Assembly (NCBI RefSeq): GCF_905372115.1
Contig: NZ_CAJPNR010000020.1
Location: 1 to 33,524 of the forward strand
Origin: an uncultured Streptococcus sp.
Lineage (GTDB): Bacteria; Bacillota; Bacilli; Lactobacillales; Streptococcaceae
Direction of reading: 5' to 3'
DNA: 33,524 bases
Under the pieces are notes generated by a model, which had not been told where the DNA came from, ran no database searches, and saw only the letters and a list, made by a program, of their open reading frames with translations. The position numbers and the translations under genes were made by a program. Below, piece by piece: positions 23,691 through 32,069 of this stretch. The first letter of the stretch is position 1; each line of letters starts with the position of its first letter.

Positions 23691-24533
23691 ATGTTCATCA
23701 TTGAAATTTTTATCTCTATTATTTACGGTATCATCGAAGGAATCACAGAATGGCTGCCGATTTCTAGTACAGGTCACTTGATTTTGATTCAAGATTTTAT
23801 CCAGTATAAGAATCAAAGTCCAGCCTTTATGGAAATGTTTAATGTCGTAATCCAGCTGGGAGCAATTTTGGCGGTCGTCGTCATCTATTTTGACAAGCTC
23901 AACCCTTTTAAACCAGGCAAATCAGCGCGTCAGGTTCAAAAGACTTGGCAGCTTTGGGCTAAGGTCGTCGTGGCAGCCTTGCCGGCTGCTGTTATCGGCT
24001 TATTTTTGGATGATTGGTTTGAAGCGCATTTCTATAATCTGGTCTCTGTGTCAGTGATGCTGATTGTCTATGGGGCGGCTTTTATCTATCTGGAAAGGCG
24101 CGAGCATGAGGAGCCTGCTGTGACAGATTTGGCCTCTCTTCCTTACAAGACTGCCTTGCAAATTGGTCTCTTTCAGATTCTAGCTCTCTTTCCTGGGACT
24201 AGCCGTTCTGGTGCCACCATTGTCGGCGGTCTCCTAAATGGTGTCAGCCGTTCTGTCGTGACAGAGTTCACTTTCTATCTAGGGATTCCCATTATGTTTG
24301 GCGCTAGTGGCTGGAAAATTCTTAAGTTTATCAAGAATGGGAACAGTCTGGGATTTGGGCAAATCTTCTTGCTCTTGGTTGCCATGGGGGTGGCCTTCGG
24401 TGTCAGTCTAGTCGTGATTCGTTTCCTGACAGACTACGTCAAAAAGCATGACTTTACAATTTTTGGGAAATATCGGATTGGCCTAGGCGGCGTGCTTCTG
24501 GTTTATGCAGCAATCAAAGCCTTGATGGGATAA
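23691..24533 (+). CDS. uppP: Undecaprenyl-diphosphate phosphatase
   Basis: The protein has 280 residues from the ATG at 23691, which has CAGGAG upstream. An earlier in-frame start at 23637 would add 18 non-conserved residues. Conserved motifs are EGITEWLPISSTGHLIL near the N-terminus and PGTSRSGATIVGGLLNGVSR in the second half, both part of the active site of the BacA/UppP family. Several membrane helices are present. It removes a phosphate from undecaprenyl diphosphate so the lipid carrier can be reused for peptidoglycan and wall polysaccharide, and usually gives some bacitracin resistance. It is functionally linked to rgpG downstream, which uses undecaprenyl phosphate. Confidence 0.95.
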   Translation: MFIIEIFISIIYGIIEGITEWLPISSTGHLILIQDFIQYKNQSPAFMEMFNVVIQLGAILAVVVIYFDKLNPFKPGKSARQVQKTWQLWAKVVVAALPAAVIGLFLDDWFEAHFYNLVSVSVMLIVYGAAFIYLERREHEEPAVTDLASLPYKTALQIGLFQILALFPGTSRSGATIVGGLLNGVSRSVVTEFTFYLGIPIMFGASGWKILKFIKNGNSLGFGQIFLLLVAMGVAFGVSLVVIRFLTDYVKKHDFTIFGKYRIGLGGVLLVYAAIKALMG

Positions 24534-24584
24534 AAGAGGTAATTTTAATGTTTCTCTGACTATCTCATCTAGTGAAATAATAAG

Positions 24585-24612
24585 CTCTCAGAATTTTCTG
24601 AGAGTTTTTTCT
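24585..24612 (+). terminator. uppP terminator
   Basis: A 9-bp perfect stem, CTCTCAGAA with TTCTGAGAG, with a 2-base loop as drawn, followed by six T residues. It lies 52 bases after the stop. Confidence 0.88.
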
Positions 24613-24669
24613 TGTAAGGAATCTTTTCTTTCCAACAACTTCCATTTTCAGAGCGATACTATCTATTTT

Positions 24670-24698
24670 TTGAAATACGGGGGATTTTTTAGTATAAT
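24670..24698 (+). promoter_or_regulatory. mecA promoter
   Basis: TTGAAA at 24670-24675, a 17-base spacer, and TATAAT at 24693-24698. It lies 30 bases before the ATG. Confidence 0.85.
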
Positions 24699-24728
24699 AG
24701 TAGGACTAGAAGTGTATGAGGTAGAGAT

Positions 24729-25481
24729 ATGGAAATGAAACAGATTAGTGATTCGACCATAAAAATCACGATTCAGCTGGAAGATTTGGAAGAGCGCGGC
24801 ATGGAAATGGCCGATTTCTTGGTTCCCCAAGAAAAGACGGAAGAGTTTTTCTATACCATCTTAGATGAGTTGGAAATGCCGGATAATTTTTTGGACAGCG
24901 GCATGCTGAGTTTCCGTGTGACGCCTAAGCCAGATAAGGTGGATGTTTTTGTTACCAAGTCTAAGTTGGATAAGAATCTGAGTTTTGAGGATTTGGCAGA
25001 TCTGCCAGACATGGACGAGCTGTCTCATATGTCTCCAGATGAATTCCTCAAGACACTGGAAAAGAGCATTTTTGAAAAGAGTAAGGAAGACATAGAAGCA
25101 GTCCAATCTTTGGAAACAGCCGAAGCAGAGGAAGGGGCGCAACTTTCTCAGGAGCCGGTGGATGAGCAGTCAGCAGAAAATGCAGAGCGTTACATTTACT
25201 ATATCCTGCGTTTTGAAGATATCAAGGCTGCTGCGGCCTTTGCCCAGACGGTGGACTATAAGATTGACTTATCAGAGCTTTATAAGTATGATTCAGCTTA
25301 TTATTTGACGATTTTGGTAGACGTTGAAGGCTTCCCAGAGCGCTATCCAGCTTGGCTTTTGGCTAAGATGCGTGAATTCGCAGATGATTCAGATATCACT
25401 CGGGCGGTGCTGCAGGAGCACGGTCATCTGCTTTTGGTGACAGATGCGGTCTCCGGCCTGCAGAAGGTTGAATGCCTATGA
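24729..25481 (+). CDS. mecA: Adaptor protein MecA
   Basis: The protein has 250 residues. The N-terminal substrate-binding part begins MEMKQISDSTIKITIQLEDL and continues FLVPQEKTEEFFY and GMLSFRVTPKPDKVDVFVTKS. An acidic linker lies around 105-150, and a C-terminal ClpC-binding domain (about 155-250) contains YIYYILRFEDIKAAAAFAQT and AWLLAKMREFADDS. It brings substrates to ClpC-ClpP. In streptococci it targets the competence regulators ComW/ComX and so limits competence. It overlaps the start of rgpG, a gene order common in streptococci. Confidence 0.94.
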   Translation: MEMKQISDSTIKITIQLEDLEERGMEMADFLVPQEKTEEFFYTILDELEMPDNFLDSGMLSFRVTPKPDKVDVFVTKSKLDKNLSFEDLADLPDMDELSHMSPDEFLKTLEKSIFEKSKEDIEAVQSLETAEAEEGAQLSQEPVDEQSAENAERYIYYILRFEDIKAAAAFAQTVDYKIDLSELYKYDSAYYLTILVDVEGFPERYPAWLLAKMREFADDSDITRAVLQEHGHLLLVTDAVSGLQKVECL

Positions 25482-26638
25482 TTACTTTTCCATTAAAGTT
25501 TATCTTGGTATTGCTGGGAACTTTTTTTATCGGGGTGATTCTGACACCCTTGGTTCGGCTCCTAGCCTTTAAGATTGGTGCGGTAGATTATCCCAATGCT
25601 CGCCGCATCAATAAAAAGCCCATGCCTAGCAGTGGCGGGCTGGCGATAGTAGCAGCTTTTTCTATCTCTACTCTGCTCTTGATGCCGCAGATTGTTGCTG
25701 TAGATTTTTTTGGACAGACTTATTTTGATTATGTTTGGCCAGTCGTTCTAGGTGGTTTGATTATTGCCTTTACAGGCCTGGTCGATGATATCAAAGAGCT
25801 GTCGCCTATGTTGAAAATGGGTGGGATTGTTCTAGCAGCCAGCCTAATCTGGTGGCTGACAGATTTCCGATTGGATGATTTTAAGATTCCTTTTGGCGGA
25901 CCTTTCCTGCATTTTGAGCCTTGGCTGTCCTATATTTTGACAGTGGTATGGATTATTTCTATCACCAATGCAGTTAATTTGATTGACGGTTTGGATGGCC
26001 TGGTGAGCGGGGTATCCATTATCTCCTTGGTGACGATGGGAATTGTTTCTTACTTCTTTTTGCCCCAGCACAATCTCTTTCTGACCTTGACTATTTTCGT
26101 TTTGGTCTTGTCGATTGCAGGTTTTTTTCCTTACAATTACCATCCAGCTATCATCTATCTTGGTGATACGGGGGCTCTCTTCATTGGCTTTATGATTGCC
26201 GTCTTGTCTTTGCAAGGGCTGAAAAATGCGACGGCTGTTGCGGTGGTGACTCCTATGATTATCTTAGGGGTGCCGATTACGGATACTTTTCTGGCGATTA
26301 TCCGCCGTACTCTATCTGGCCAGAAATTCTACACACCTGACAAGCACCATCTCCATCATAGACTCTTGTCCTTGGGACTGACTCACCGAGGGACAGTGCT
26401 GGTTATCTACGGAATTTCGCTGGTCTTTGCCATGATTTCTCTCTTGTTGAATGTTTCCAGTCGAATTGGGGGCGTGCTCTTGATGATTGGCTTACTTCTG
26501 GGGGTGGAGCTCTTTGCTGAACTAGTCGGAGTGTTGGGACCAAATCGTACTCCCTTGCTCAATATTCTCCGCTTTATTGGGAACTCCTCCTACCGTGAGG
26601 AAGTTCGGCGGAAATGGCGTCAAAAGAGGAATAAATAA
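25472..26638 (+). CDS. rgpG: UDP-GlcNAc:undecaprenyl-phosphate GlcNAc-1-phosphate transferase
   Basis: The protein has 388 residues from the ATG at 25472, or 386 from the second ATG at 25478, which overlaps the mecA stop as ATGA. Either could use AAGG at 25464-25467. It is a WecA/TagO/MraY-like integral membrane protein with about ten helices. Motifs are GLVDDIKEL (catalytic Asp pair), NAVNLIDGLDGLVSG, GDTGALFIGF and the late His cluster HHLHHRLLSLGLTHR. It starts synthesis of the rhamnose-containing cell-wall polysaccharide by placing GlcNAc-phosphate on the lipid carrier. It is co-transcribed with mecA, and a terminator follows. Confidence 0.93.
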   Translation: MPMITFPLKFILVLLGTFFIGVILTPLVRLLAFKIGAVDYPNARRINKKPMPSSGGLAIVAAFSISTLLLMPQIVAVDFFGQTYFDYVWPVVLGGLIIAFTGLVDDIKELSPMLKMGGIVLAASLIWWLTDFRLDDFKIPFGGPFLHFEPWLSYILTVVWIISITNAVNLIDGLDGLVSGVSIISLVTMGIVSYFFLPQHNLFLTLTIFVLVLSIAGFFPYNYHPAIIYLGDTGALFIGFMIAVLSLQGLKNATAVAVVTPMIILGVPITDTFLAIIRRTLSGQKFYTPDKHHLHHRLLSLGLTHRGTVLVIYGISLVFAMISLLLNVSSRIGGVLLMIGLLLGVELFAELVGVLGPNRTPLLNILRFIGNSSYREEVRRKWRQKRNK

Positions 26639-26657
26639 GAATAGCTCTAAACAAAAT

Positions 26658-26680
26658 AAAAGCCTTTTGGGCTTTTTTTT
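26658..26680 (+). terminator. mecA-rgpG terminator
   Basis: A 7-bp stem, AAAAGCC with GGCTTTT, a 5-base loop and eight T residues, 19 bases after rgpG. Confidence 0.82.
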
Positions 26681-26682
26681 GG

Positions 26683-26688
26683 TATACT
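26683..26688 (+). promoter_or_regulatory. Possible suf operon promoter (-10)
   Basis: TATACT preceded by TGG (extended -10), directly after the T tract of the rgpG terminator and 39 bases before sufC. No convincing -35 was seen. Confidence 0.5.
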
Positions 26689-26727
26689 AAAGTATGTAAA
26701 TCAGCTAAGCAAAGAAAGGAAAAAGAA

Positions 26728-27498
26728 ATGTCTGTCTTAGAAATCAAAGATCTTCATGTTGAAATCGAAGGGAAAAAAATTCTCAAAGGGGTGAATCTCA
26801 CTCTGAAAACGGGAGAGGTTGCAGCTATTATGGGCCCGAATGGAACAGGGAAGTCTACCTTGTCTGCAGCTATCATGGGCAATCCTAACTACGAAGTGAC
26901 TCAAGGAGAAGTGCTTTTTGATGGAGTCAATATCTTGGAGCTGGAAGTGGATGAGCGTGCTCGCATGGGACTCTTCCTGGCTATGCAGTACCCTAGTGAA
27001 ATTCCTGGTATTACTAACGCAGAGTTTCTCCGTGCTGCCATGAATGCTGGCAAAGAAGACGAGGAAAAAATCTCTGTCCGCGACTTTATCATGAAGCTGG
27101 ATGAAAAGATGGAACTGCTCAACATGAAAGAAGAAATGGCTGAGCGTTACCTTAATGAAGGTTTCTCCGGTGGTGAAAAGAAGCGCAATGAAATCCTGCA
27201 GTTGCTCATGCTAGAGCCGACTTTTGCGCTTTTAGATGAGATTGACTCTGGTCTGGATATCGATGCTCTTAAGGTTGTGTCCAAAGGGGTTAATGCTATG
27301 CGCGGTGAAGGCTTTGGTGCTATGATTATCACCCACTACCAACGCCTGCTCAACTATATCACTCCTGATGTGGTTCATGTCATGATGGATGGTAAAGTCG
27401 TTCTTTCTGGCGGTCCTGAATTGGCAGTCCGCTTGGAGAAAGAAGGCTATGCTAAATTGGCTGAAGAGTTGGGCTTCACCTATACCGAAGAAGCCTAG
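26728..27498 (+). CDS. sufC: Fe-S cluster assembly ATPase SufC
   Basis: The protein has 256 residues, the normal length. Walker A is GPNGTGKST, the signature is FSGGEKKR, Walker B and D-loop read LLDEIDSGLD, and the switch His lies in ITHYQRLL. It is the ATPase that binds SufB and SufD on the cytoplasmic scaffold where Fe-S clusters are built. It is the first gene of sufCDSUB, the usual Gram-positive order. The ribosome binding site is AAAGGAAA before the ATG. Confidence 0.97.
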   Translation: MSVLEIKDLHVEIEGKKILKGVNLTLKTGEVAAIMGPNGTGKSTLSAAIMGNPNYEVTQGEVLFDGVNILELEVDERARMGLFLAMQYPSEIPGITNAEFLRAAMNAGKEDEEKISVRDFIMKLDEKMELLNMKEEMAERYLNEGFSGGEKKRNEILQLLMLEPTFALLDEIDSGLDIDALKVVSKGVNAMRGEGFGAMIITHYQRLLNYITPDVVHVMMDGKVVLSGGPELAVRLEKEGYAKLAEELGFTYTEEA

Positions 27499-27539
27499 TC
27501 AAACATTCTTTTGACTTTGATAAAAGATAGGAGAATGAC

Positions 27540-28802
27540 ATGACTAAAGAATTGATTCAAGAATTTTCACAGCTACATGCAGAGCCAGACTGGCTCTTTC
27601 AACTGCGCCAGCAGGCCTTTGATAAAATTGACCAGTTAGAGTTACCGCGTATTGAGCGGGTTAAATTTCACCGCTGGAATCTAGGTGACGGCCATATTTC
27701 AGAGAGTGAGCCGCTGACAAGTGTTCCAGACTTTACAGCCCTAGACGACAATCTCAAACTTGTTCAGTTGGGAACTCAGACTGTTCTGGAGCAATTGCCG
27801 GCTGATTTGGCAGCCCAAGGTGTGATTTTCACTGATTTTCACACAGCTTTGGAAGAAATTCCAGAGCTGGTAGAGAAGCATTTTATGTCTGCTGTCAAGT
27901 ATGACGAGGACAAATTAGCGGCTTATCACACTGCCTATTTCAACAGCGGAGCAGTTCTTTATGTGCCGGACAATGTTGAGATTGATCAGCCGATTGAAGG
28001 GATTTTTTATCAGGACAGCGAAAGCGATGTTCCTTTTAACAAGCATATTTTGATTATCGCAGGCAAGCATTCCAAGGTTAACTACTTGGAACGCTTGGAA
28101 ACTTATGGTGAGGGCGCTGTTCCAGTAACAGCCAATATCACTGTCGAAGTTATTGCTCAGGCTGGAGCTCAGATTAAGTTTTCAGCTATTGATCGTTTGG
28201 GCGAAAATGTAACGGCTTATATCAGCCGTCGCGGTAAGCTGGACAACGATGCTATGATTGACTGGGCTATCGGTGTTATGAACGAAGGCAATGTCGTGGC
28301 TGACTTTGATAGTGACCTCTATGGCAAGGGTAGCCATGCGGATATGAAGGTGGTGGCTCTCTCCAGCGGTAAGCAAGTTCAGGGAATTGACACCCGCGTA
28401 ACTAACTATGGCTGCAACTCTATCGGAAATATCCTGCAGCACGGGGTTATCTTAGAAAAAGGAACCCTGACCTTCAATGGTATCGGCCATATTATCAAAG
28501 GGGCTAAGGGAGCAGATGCCCAGCAGGAAAGCCGGGTTCTCATGCTGTCTGATCAGGCTCGCTCAGATGCTAATCCCATCCTTTTGATTGATGAGAACGA
28601 TGTGACAGCTGGTCACGCGGCTTCTATCGGTCAGGTTGATCCGGAGGATATGTATTACCTCATGAGTCGGGGTCTTGATAAGGCGACGGCTGAACGCTTG
28701 GTCGTGCGCGGCTTCTTGGGCTCAGTGATAGTAGAAATCCCTGTTAAAGAAGTCCGCGATGAAATGATTGAAAATATCGATATTATTCTCGCAAAAAGAT
28801 AA
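27540..28802 (+). CDS. sufD: Fe-S cluster assembly protein SufD
   Basis: The protein has 420 residues. An N-terminal helical part has EPDWLFQLRQQAFDKI, and a beta-helix core follows with YGKGSHADMKVVALSSGKQV and HGVILEKGTLTFNGIGHI. The C-terminal helices contain GHAASIGQVDPEDMYYLMSR, which is typical of SufB/SufD. It forms the SufBC2D scaffold with SufB and SufC. It starts 41 bases after sufC with TAGGAGA upstream. Confidence 0.95.
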   Translation: MTKELIQEFSQLHAEPDWLFQLRQQAFDKIDQLELPRIERVKFHRWNLGDGHISESEPLTSVPDFTALDDNLKLVQLGTQTVLEQLPADLAAQGVIFTDFHTALEEIPELVEKHFMSAVKYDEDKLAAYHTAYFNSGAVLYVPDNVEIDQPIEGIFYQDSESDVPFNKHILIIAGKHSKVNYLERLETYGEGAVPVTANITVEVIAQAGAQIKFSAIDRLGENVTAYISRRGKLDNDAMIDWAIGVMNEGNVVADFDSDLYGKGSHADMKVVALSSGKQVQGIDTRVTNYGCNSIGNILQHGVILEKGTLTFNGIGHIIKGAKGADAQQESRVLMLSDQARSDANPILLIDENDVTAGHAASIGQVDPEDMYYLMSRGLDKATAERLVVRGFLGSVIVEIPVKEVRDEMIENIDIILAKR

Positions 28803-28842
28803 AAAGCTGGGCCTTGTCCCGTGTAAGTAGATAGGAGTCTTC

Positions 28843-30075
28843 ATGACTGGATTTAATGCAGAAGCAATCAAGCAAGATTTTCCCATTTTGGACCAAATTG
28901 TCAATGATGAGCCTTTGGTTTATTTGGACAATGCGGCGACAACTCAGAAACCAAAGCAGGTGCTGGCGGCTATCGAAGACTACTATCTTAGAGACAATGC
29001 CAACGTCCACCGCGGTGTGCATACGCTAGCCGAGCGGGCGACGGCAGCTTATGAAGCAGCCAGAGAAAGAGTTCGCTCTTTTATCAATGCAGCTTCTAGC
29101 AGAGAAATTCTCTTTACACGAGGAACCACGACGAGTCTTAATTGGGTGGCTCAGTTTGCGACTGAAAGGCTGCAGCCTGGTGATGAAGTGCTGATTTCTA
29201 TCATGGAGCACCATTCCAATGTCATTCCCTGGCAGGAAGCATGTAGGAAGACTGGAGCCAAGTTGGTCTATGTCTATCTCAAGGATGGTGCTCTGGATAT
29301 GGATGATTTCCGTGCCAAGCTCAATGAGCGGACAAAGTTTGTCTCTCTGGCTCATGCTTCCAATGTTCTCGGTGTCATCAATCCCATCAAGGAGATTGCC
29401 CAGTTGGTTCATCAGCAAGGAGCGCTTTTGGTGGTGGATGGGGCCCAGTCCATTCCACACATGAAGATTGATGTGCAGGATTTGGATGTGGACTTTTTCG
29501 CCTTTTCGGGACATAAGATGGCTGGACCTACGGGAATCGGCGTTCTCTATGGCAAGGAAGAATTGCTAGAAGAGATGTCGCCAGTCGAGTTTGGCGGCGA
29601 AATGATTGATTTTGTCTATGAGCAGGAAGCGACCTGGAAGGAGCTTCCGTGGAAGTTTGAGGCCGGAACGCCGAATATGGCAGGAGCAATCGGTCTTGCG
29701 GCGGCTATTGATTATTTGGAAGACTTGGGTATGGGTGCCATTGCCCAGCATGAGCAGGACCTGATTGCCTATGTATTTCCTAAGCTGCAGGCTGTGGAAG
29801 GCTTGACGATTTATGGCTCTCAGGATTTGGCCCAGCGCTCAGGCGTGATTGCCTTTAACCTGGATGGTCTCCATCCGCATGATGTCGCGACAGCTCTGGA
29901 CTACGAAGGAGTGGCTGTTCGGGCGGGTCACCATTGTGCCCAGCCTCTGCTCACCTATCTGCAGGTGCCAGCGACTGTTCGAGCCAGCTTTTATGTTTAC
30001 AATACCTATGCGGATTGCGACAAGCTGGTAGATGCTTTAGAAAAGACAAAGGAGTTTTTCAATGGCGCTTTCTAA
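28843..30075 (+). CDS. sufS: Cysteine desulfurase SufS
   Basis: The protein has 410 residues. It is a fold-type I PLP enzyme, with PLP Lys225 in FSGHKMAGPTGIGVLYG and catalytic Cys365 in RAGHHCAQPLL. Other conserved parts are YLDNAATTQKP near the start and ANVHRGVHTLAERAT. It takes sulfur from cysteine as a persulfide and passes it to SufU. TAGGAG precedes the ATG. Its last 14 bases overlap sufU, which favours coupled expression with its acceptor. Confidence 0.97.
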   Translation: MTGFNAEAIKQDFPILDQIVNDEPLVYLDNAATTQKPKQVLAAIEDYYLRDNANVHRGVHTLAERATAAYEAARERVRSFINAASSREILFTRGTTTSLNWVAQFATERLQPGDEVLISIMEHHSNVIPWQEACRKTGAKLVYVYLKDGALDMDDFRAKLNERTKFVSLAHASNVLGVINPIKEIAQLVHQQGALLVVDGAQSIPHMKIDVQDLDVDFFAFSGHKMAGPTGIGVLYGKEELLEEMSPVEFGGEMIDFVYEQEATWKELPWKFEAGTPNMAGAIGLAAAIDYLEDLGMGAIAQHEQDLIAYVFPKLQAVEGLTIYGSQDLAQRSGVIAFNLDGLHPHDVATALDYEGVAVRAGHHCAQPLLTYLQVPATVRASFYVYNTYADCDKLVDALEKTKEFFNGAF

Positions 30076-30499
30076 GTTAGACAGTCTTTACAAGGCGGTT
30101 GTGACCGACCACTCGGCTCACCCCCATCATCATGGGAAACTGGAAGATGTGGAGCAGGTAGTCCTCAATAACCCGACCTGTGGCGATGTTATCAGCCTGT
30201 CTGTCAAGTTTAATGCTGAAAATCAGATTGAGGATATTGCCTTTGTGAATTCCGGATGTACCATCTCAACGGCTTCGGCCAGCATGATGACGGATGCGGT
30301 TCTAGGTAAGACAAAAGAGCAGGCCCTGGAATTGGCAGAAGTTTTCTCACAGATGGTTCAGGGTCAAGAAGATAGTCGCCAGAAAGAATTGGGAGATGGA
30401 TCCTTTTTAGCAGGCGTTGCCAAATTCCCGCAGCGGATTAAGTGTGCGACCTTGGGTTGGAATGCCCTCAAGCGAGCAATTGAAGAAGATAAAAAGTAA
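30062..30499 (+). CDS. sufU: Sulfur-transfer protein SufU
   Basis: The protein has 145 residues. It is IscU-like with the SufU pattern: Cys40 and Asp42 in NPTCGDVI, Cys66 in NSGCTIS and Cys128 in RIKCATLGW, the set that binds zinc and accepts sulfur from SufS. The insertion between the second and third Cys that marks SufU rather than IscU is present. It overlaps the end of sufS and precedes sufB by 17 bases. Confidence 0.95.
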   Translation: MALSKLDSLYKAVVTDHSAHPHHHGKLEDVEQVVLNNPTCGDVISLSVKFNAENQIEDIAFVNSGCTISTASASMMTDAVLGKTKEQALELAEVFSQMVQGQEDSRQKELGDGSFLAGVAKFPQRIKCATLGWNALKRAIEEDKK

Positions 30500-30516
30500 G
30501 AATGTGAAAGGAAATT

Positions 30517-31929
30517 ATGTCAGAAGAAAGAGTAGAACCAAAACCGATTGATCTCGGTGAGTACAAGTTTGGTTTCCATGATGATGTTGAACCTGTTCTC
30601 TCGACAGGGAAAGGGCTGAATGAAGCGGTCATTCGTGAGCTTTCTGCAGCCAAGGATGAACCAGAGTGGATGCTGGATTTCCGCCTCAAATCCTACGAGG
30701 CTTTCAAGAAGATGCCTATGCAGACTTGGGGGCCGGATTTGTCAGAAATTAATTTTGACGACTTGATTTATTACCAAAAGGCCTCTGATAAGCCTGCTAG
30801 AAGCTGGGATGAAGTGCCTGAGAAGATCAAGGAAACCTTTGAGAAGATTGGGATACCAGAAGCGGAGAGAGCTTATCTCGCTGGTGCGGCGGCCCAGTAT
30901 GAATCAGAAGTGGTCTACCACAATATGAAGGAAGAGTTCCAAAAGCTAGGAATCGTCTTTACGGATACCGACTCAGCTCTTAAGGAATACCCAGAGCTTT
31001 TCAAGCAGTATTTTGCTAAGCTGGTTCCTCCGACAGATAACAAGCTGGCAGCTCTCAACTCTGCAGTCTGGTCTGGTGGTACCTTCATTTATGTGCCAAA
31101 AGGTGTCAAGGTAGATGTTCCCTTGCAGACTTATTTCCGGATTAACAATGAAAATTCAGGTCAGTTTGAGCGGACTTTGATTATCGTTGATGAGGGTGCT
31201 AGCGTCCATTATGTTGAGGGATGTACTGCTCCGACTTATTCTAGTAATAGCTTGCATGCTGCGATTGTTGAAATTTTTGCCCTCGATGGTGCCTATATGC
31301 GCTACACCACTATTCAAAACTGGTCCGACAATGTCTATAATCTCGTGACCAAGCGGGCGCGGGCCATGAAAAATGCGACAGTTGAGTGGATTGACGGGAA
31401 CCTAGGTGCGAGAACGACTATGAAGTATCCGTCTGTCTATCTGGATGGGCCTGGGGCGCGTGGAACCATGCTTTCCATTGCCTTTGCCAATACCAATCAG
31501 CACCAAGATACAGGGGCTAAGATGATTCACAATGCTCCGCATACTAGCTCTTCTATCGTGTCCAAGTCTATTGCTAAGGGCGGAGGTAAGGTGGATTACC
31601 GCGGTCAAGTGACCTTTGGAAAGAATTCGCAGAAATCCGTCAGCCATATTGAGTGTGATACGATTATCATGGACGATATTTCAGCGTCAGATACCATTCC
31701 CTTTAATGAAATTCATAACTCTCAGGTGGCTCTGGAGCATGAGGCCAAGGTTTCTAAGATTTCAGAAGAGCAGCTCTACTATCTCATGAGCCGTGGCTTA
31801 TCCGAATCTGAAGCCACCGAAATGATTGTCATGGGCTTTGTCGAACCTTTCACCAAAGAACTGCCTATGGAGTATGCTGTTGAGCTTAACCGCTTGATTA
31901 GCTATGAAATGGAAGGATCAGTTGGATAA
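30517..31929 (+). CDS. sufB: Fe-S cluster assembly protein SufB
   Basis: The protein has 470 residues, the normal length. Recognisable parts are GEYKFGFHDDVEP, WMLDFRLKSYEAFKKMPMQTW, VPKGVKVDVPLQTYFRINNE, VHYVEGCTAP and VSHIECDTIIMDD, with EEQLYYLMSRGLSESEAT near the end. It is the core scaffold subunit on which Fe-S clusters form with SufC and SufD. It is the last gene of the operon. The start follows GAAAGGAAA. Confidence 0.97.
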   Translation: MSEERVEPKPIDLGEYKFGFHDDVEPVLSTGKGLNEAVIRELSAAKDEPEWMLDFRLKSYEAFKKMPMQTWGPDLSEINFDDLIYYQKASDKPARSWDEVPEKIKETFEKIGIPEAERAYLAGAAAQYESEVVYHNMKEEFQKLGIVFTDTDSALKEYPELFKQYFAKLVPPTDNKLAALNSAVWSGGTFIYVPKGVKVDVPLQTYFRINNENSGQFERTLIIVDEGASVHYVEGCTAPTYSSNSLHAAIVEIFALDGAYMRYTTIQNWSDNVYNLVTKRARAMKNATVEWIDGNLGARTTMKYPSVYLDGPGARGTMLSIAFANTNQHQDTGAKMIHNAPHTSSSIVSKSIAKGGGKVDYRGQVTFGKNSQKSVSHIECDTIIMDDISASDTIPFNEIHNSQVALEHEAKVSKISEEQLYYLMSRGLSESEATEMIVMGFVEPFTKELPMEYAVELNRLISYEMEGSVG

Positions 31930-32037
31930 AGCTTTGTCTAGGCGAAACTTTAAATCACTGCTTGAAGACACGCGTTGTGAGTTAATATTCAAAGATGTTT
32001 GCTAGCTCTAGTCCAACATTTAGAAAACATACAAAAC

Positions 32038-32069
32038 AACCGCGAATCATTTGATTCGCGGTTTTTCTT
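32038..32069. terminator. suf operon terminator, probably bidirectional
   Basis: A perfect 11-bp stem, AACCGCGAATC with GATTCGCGGTT, a 4-base loop and a T-rich tail. It lies between the convergent sufB and dacA-like genes; the opposite arm has an A-rich flank that could serve the minus strand. Confidence 0.88.

Noticed and set aside
24592..24606. CodY-like sequence (13 of 15 positions) upstream of mecA
   Set aside because: It is formed by the stem of the uppP terminator and lies about 65 bases before the mecA -35, so it is most likely coincidence.
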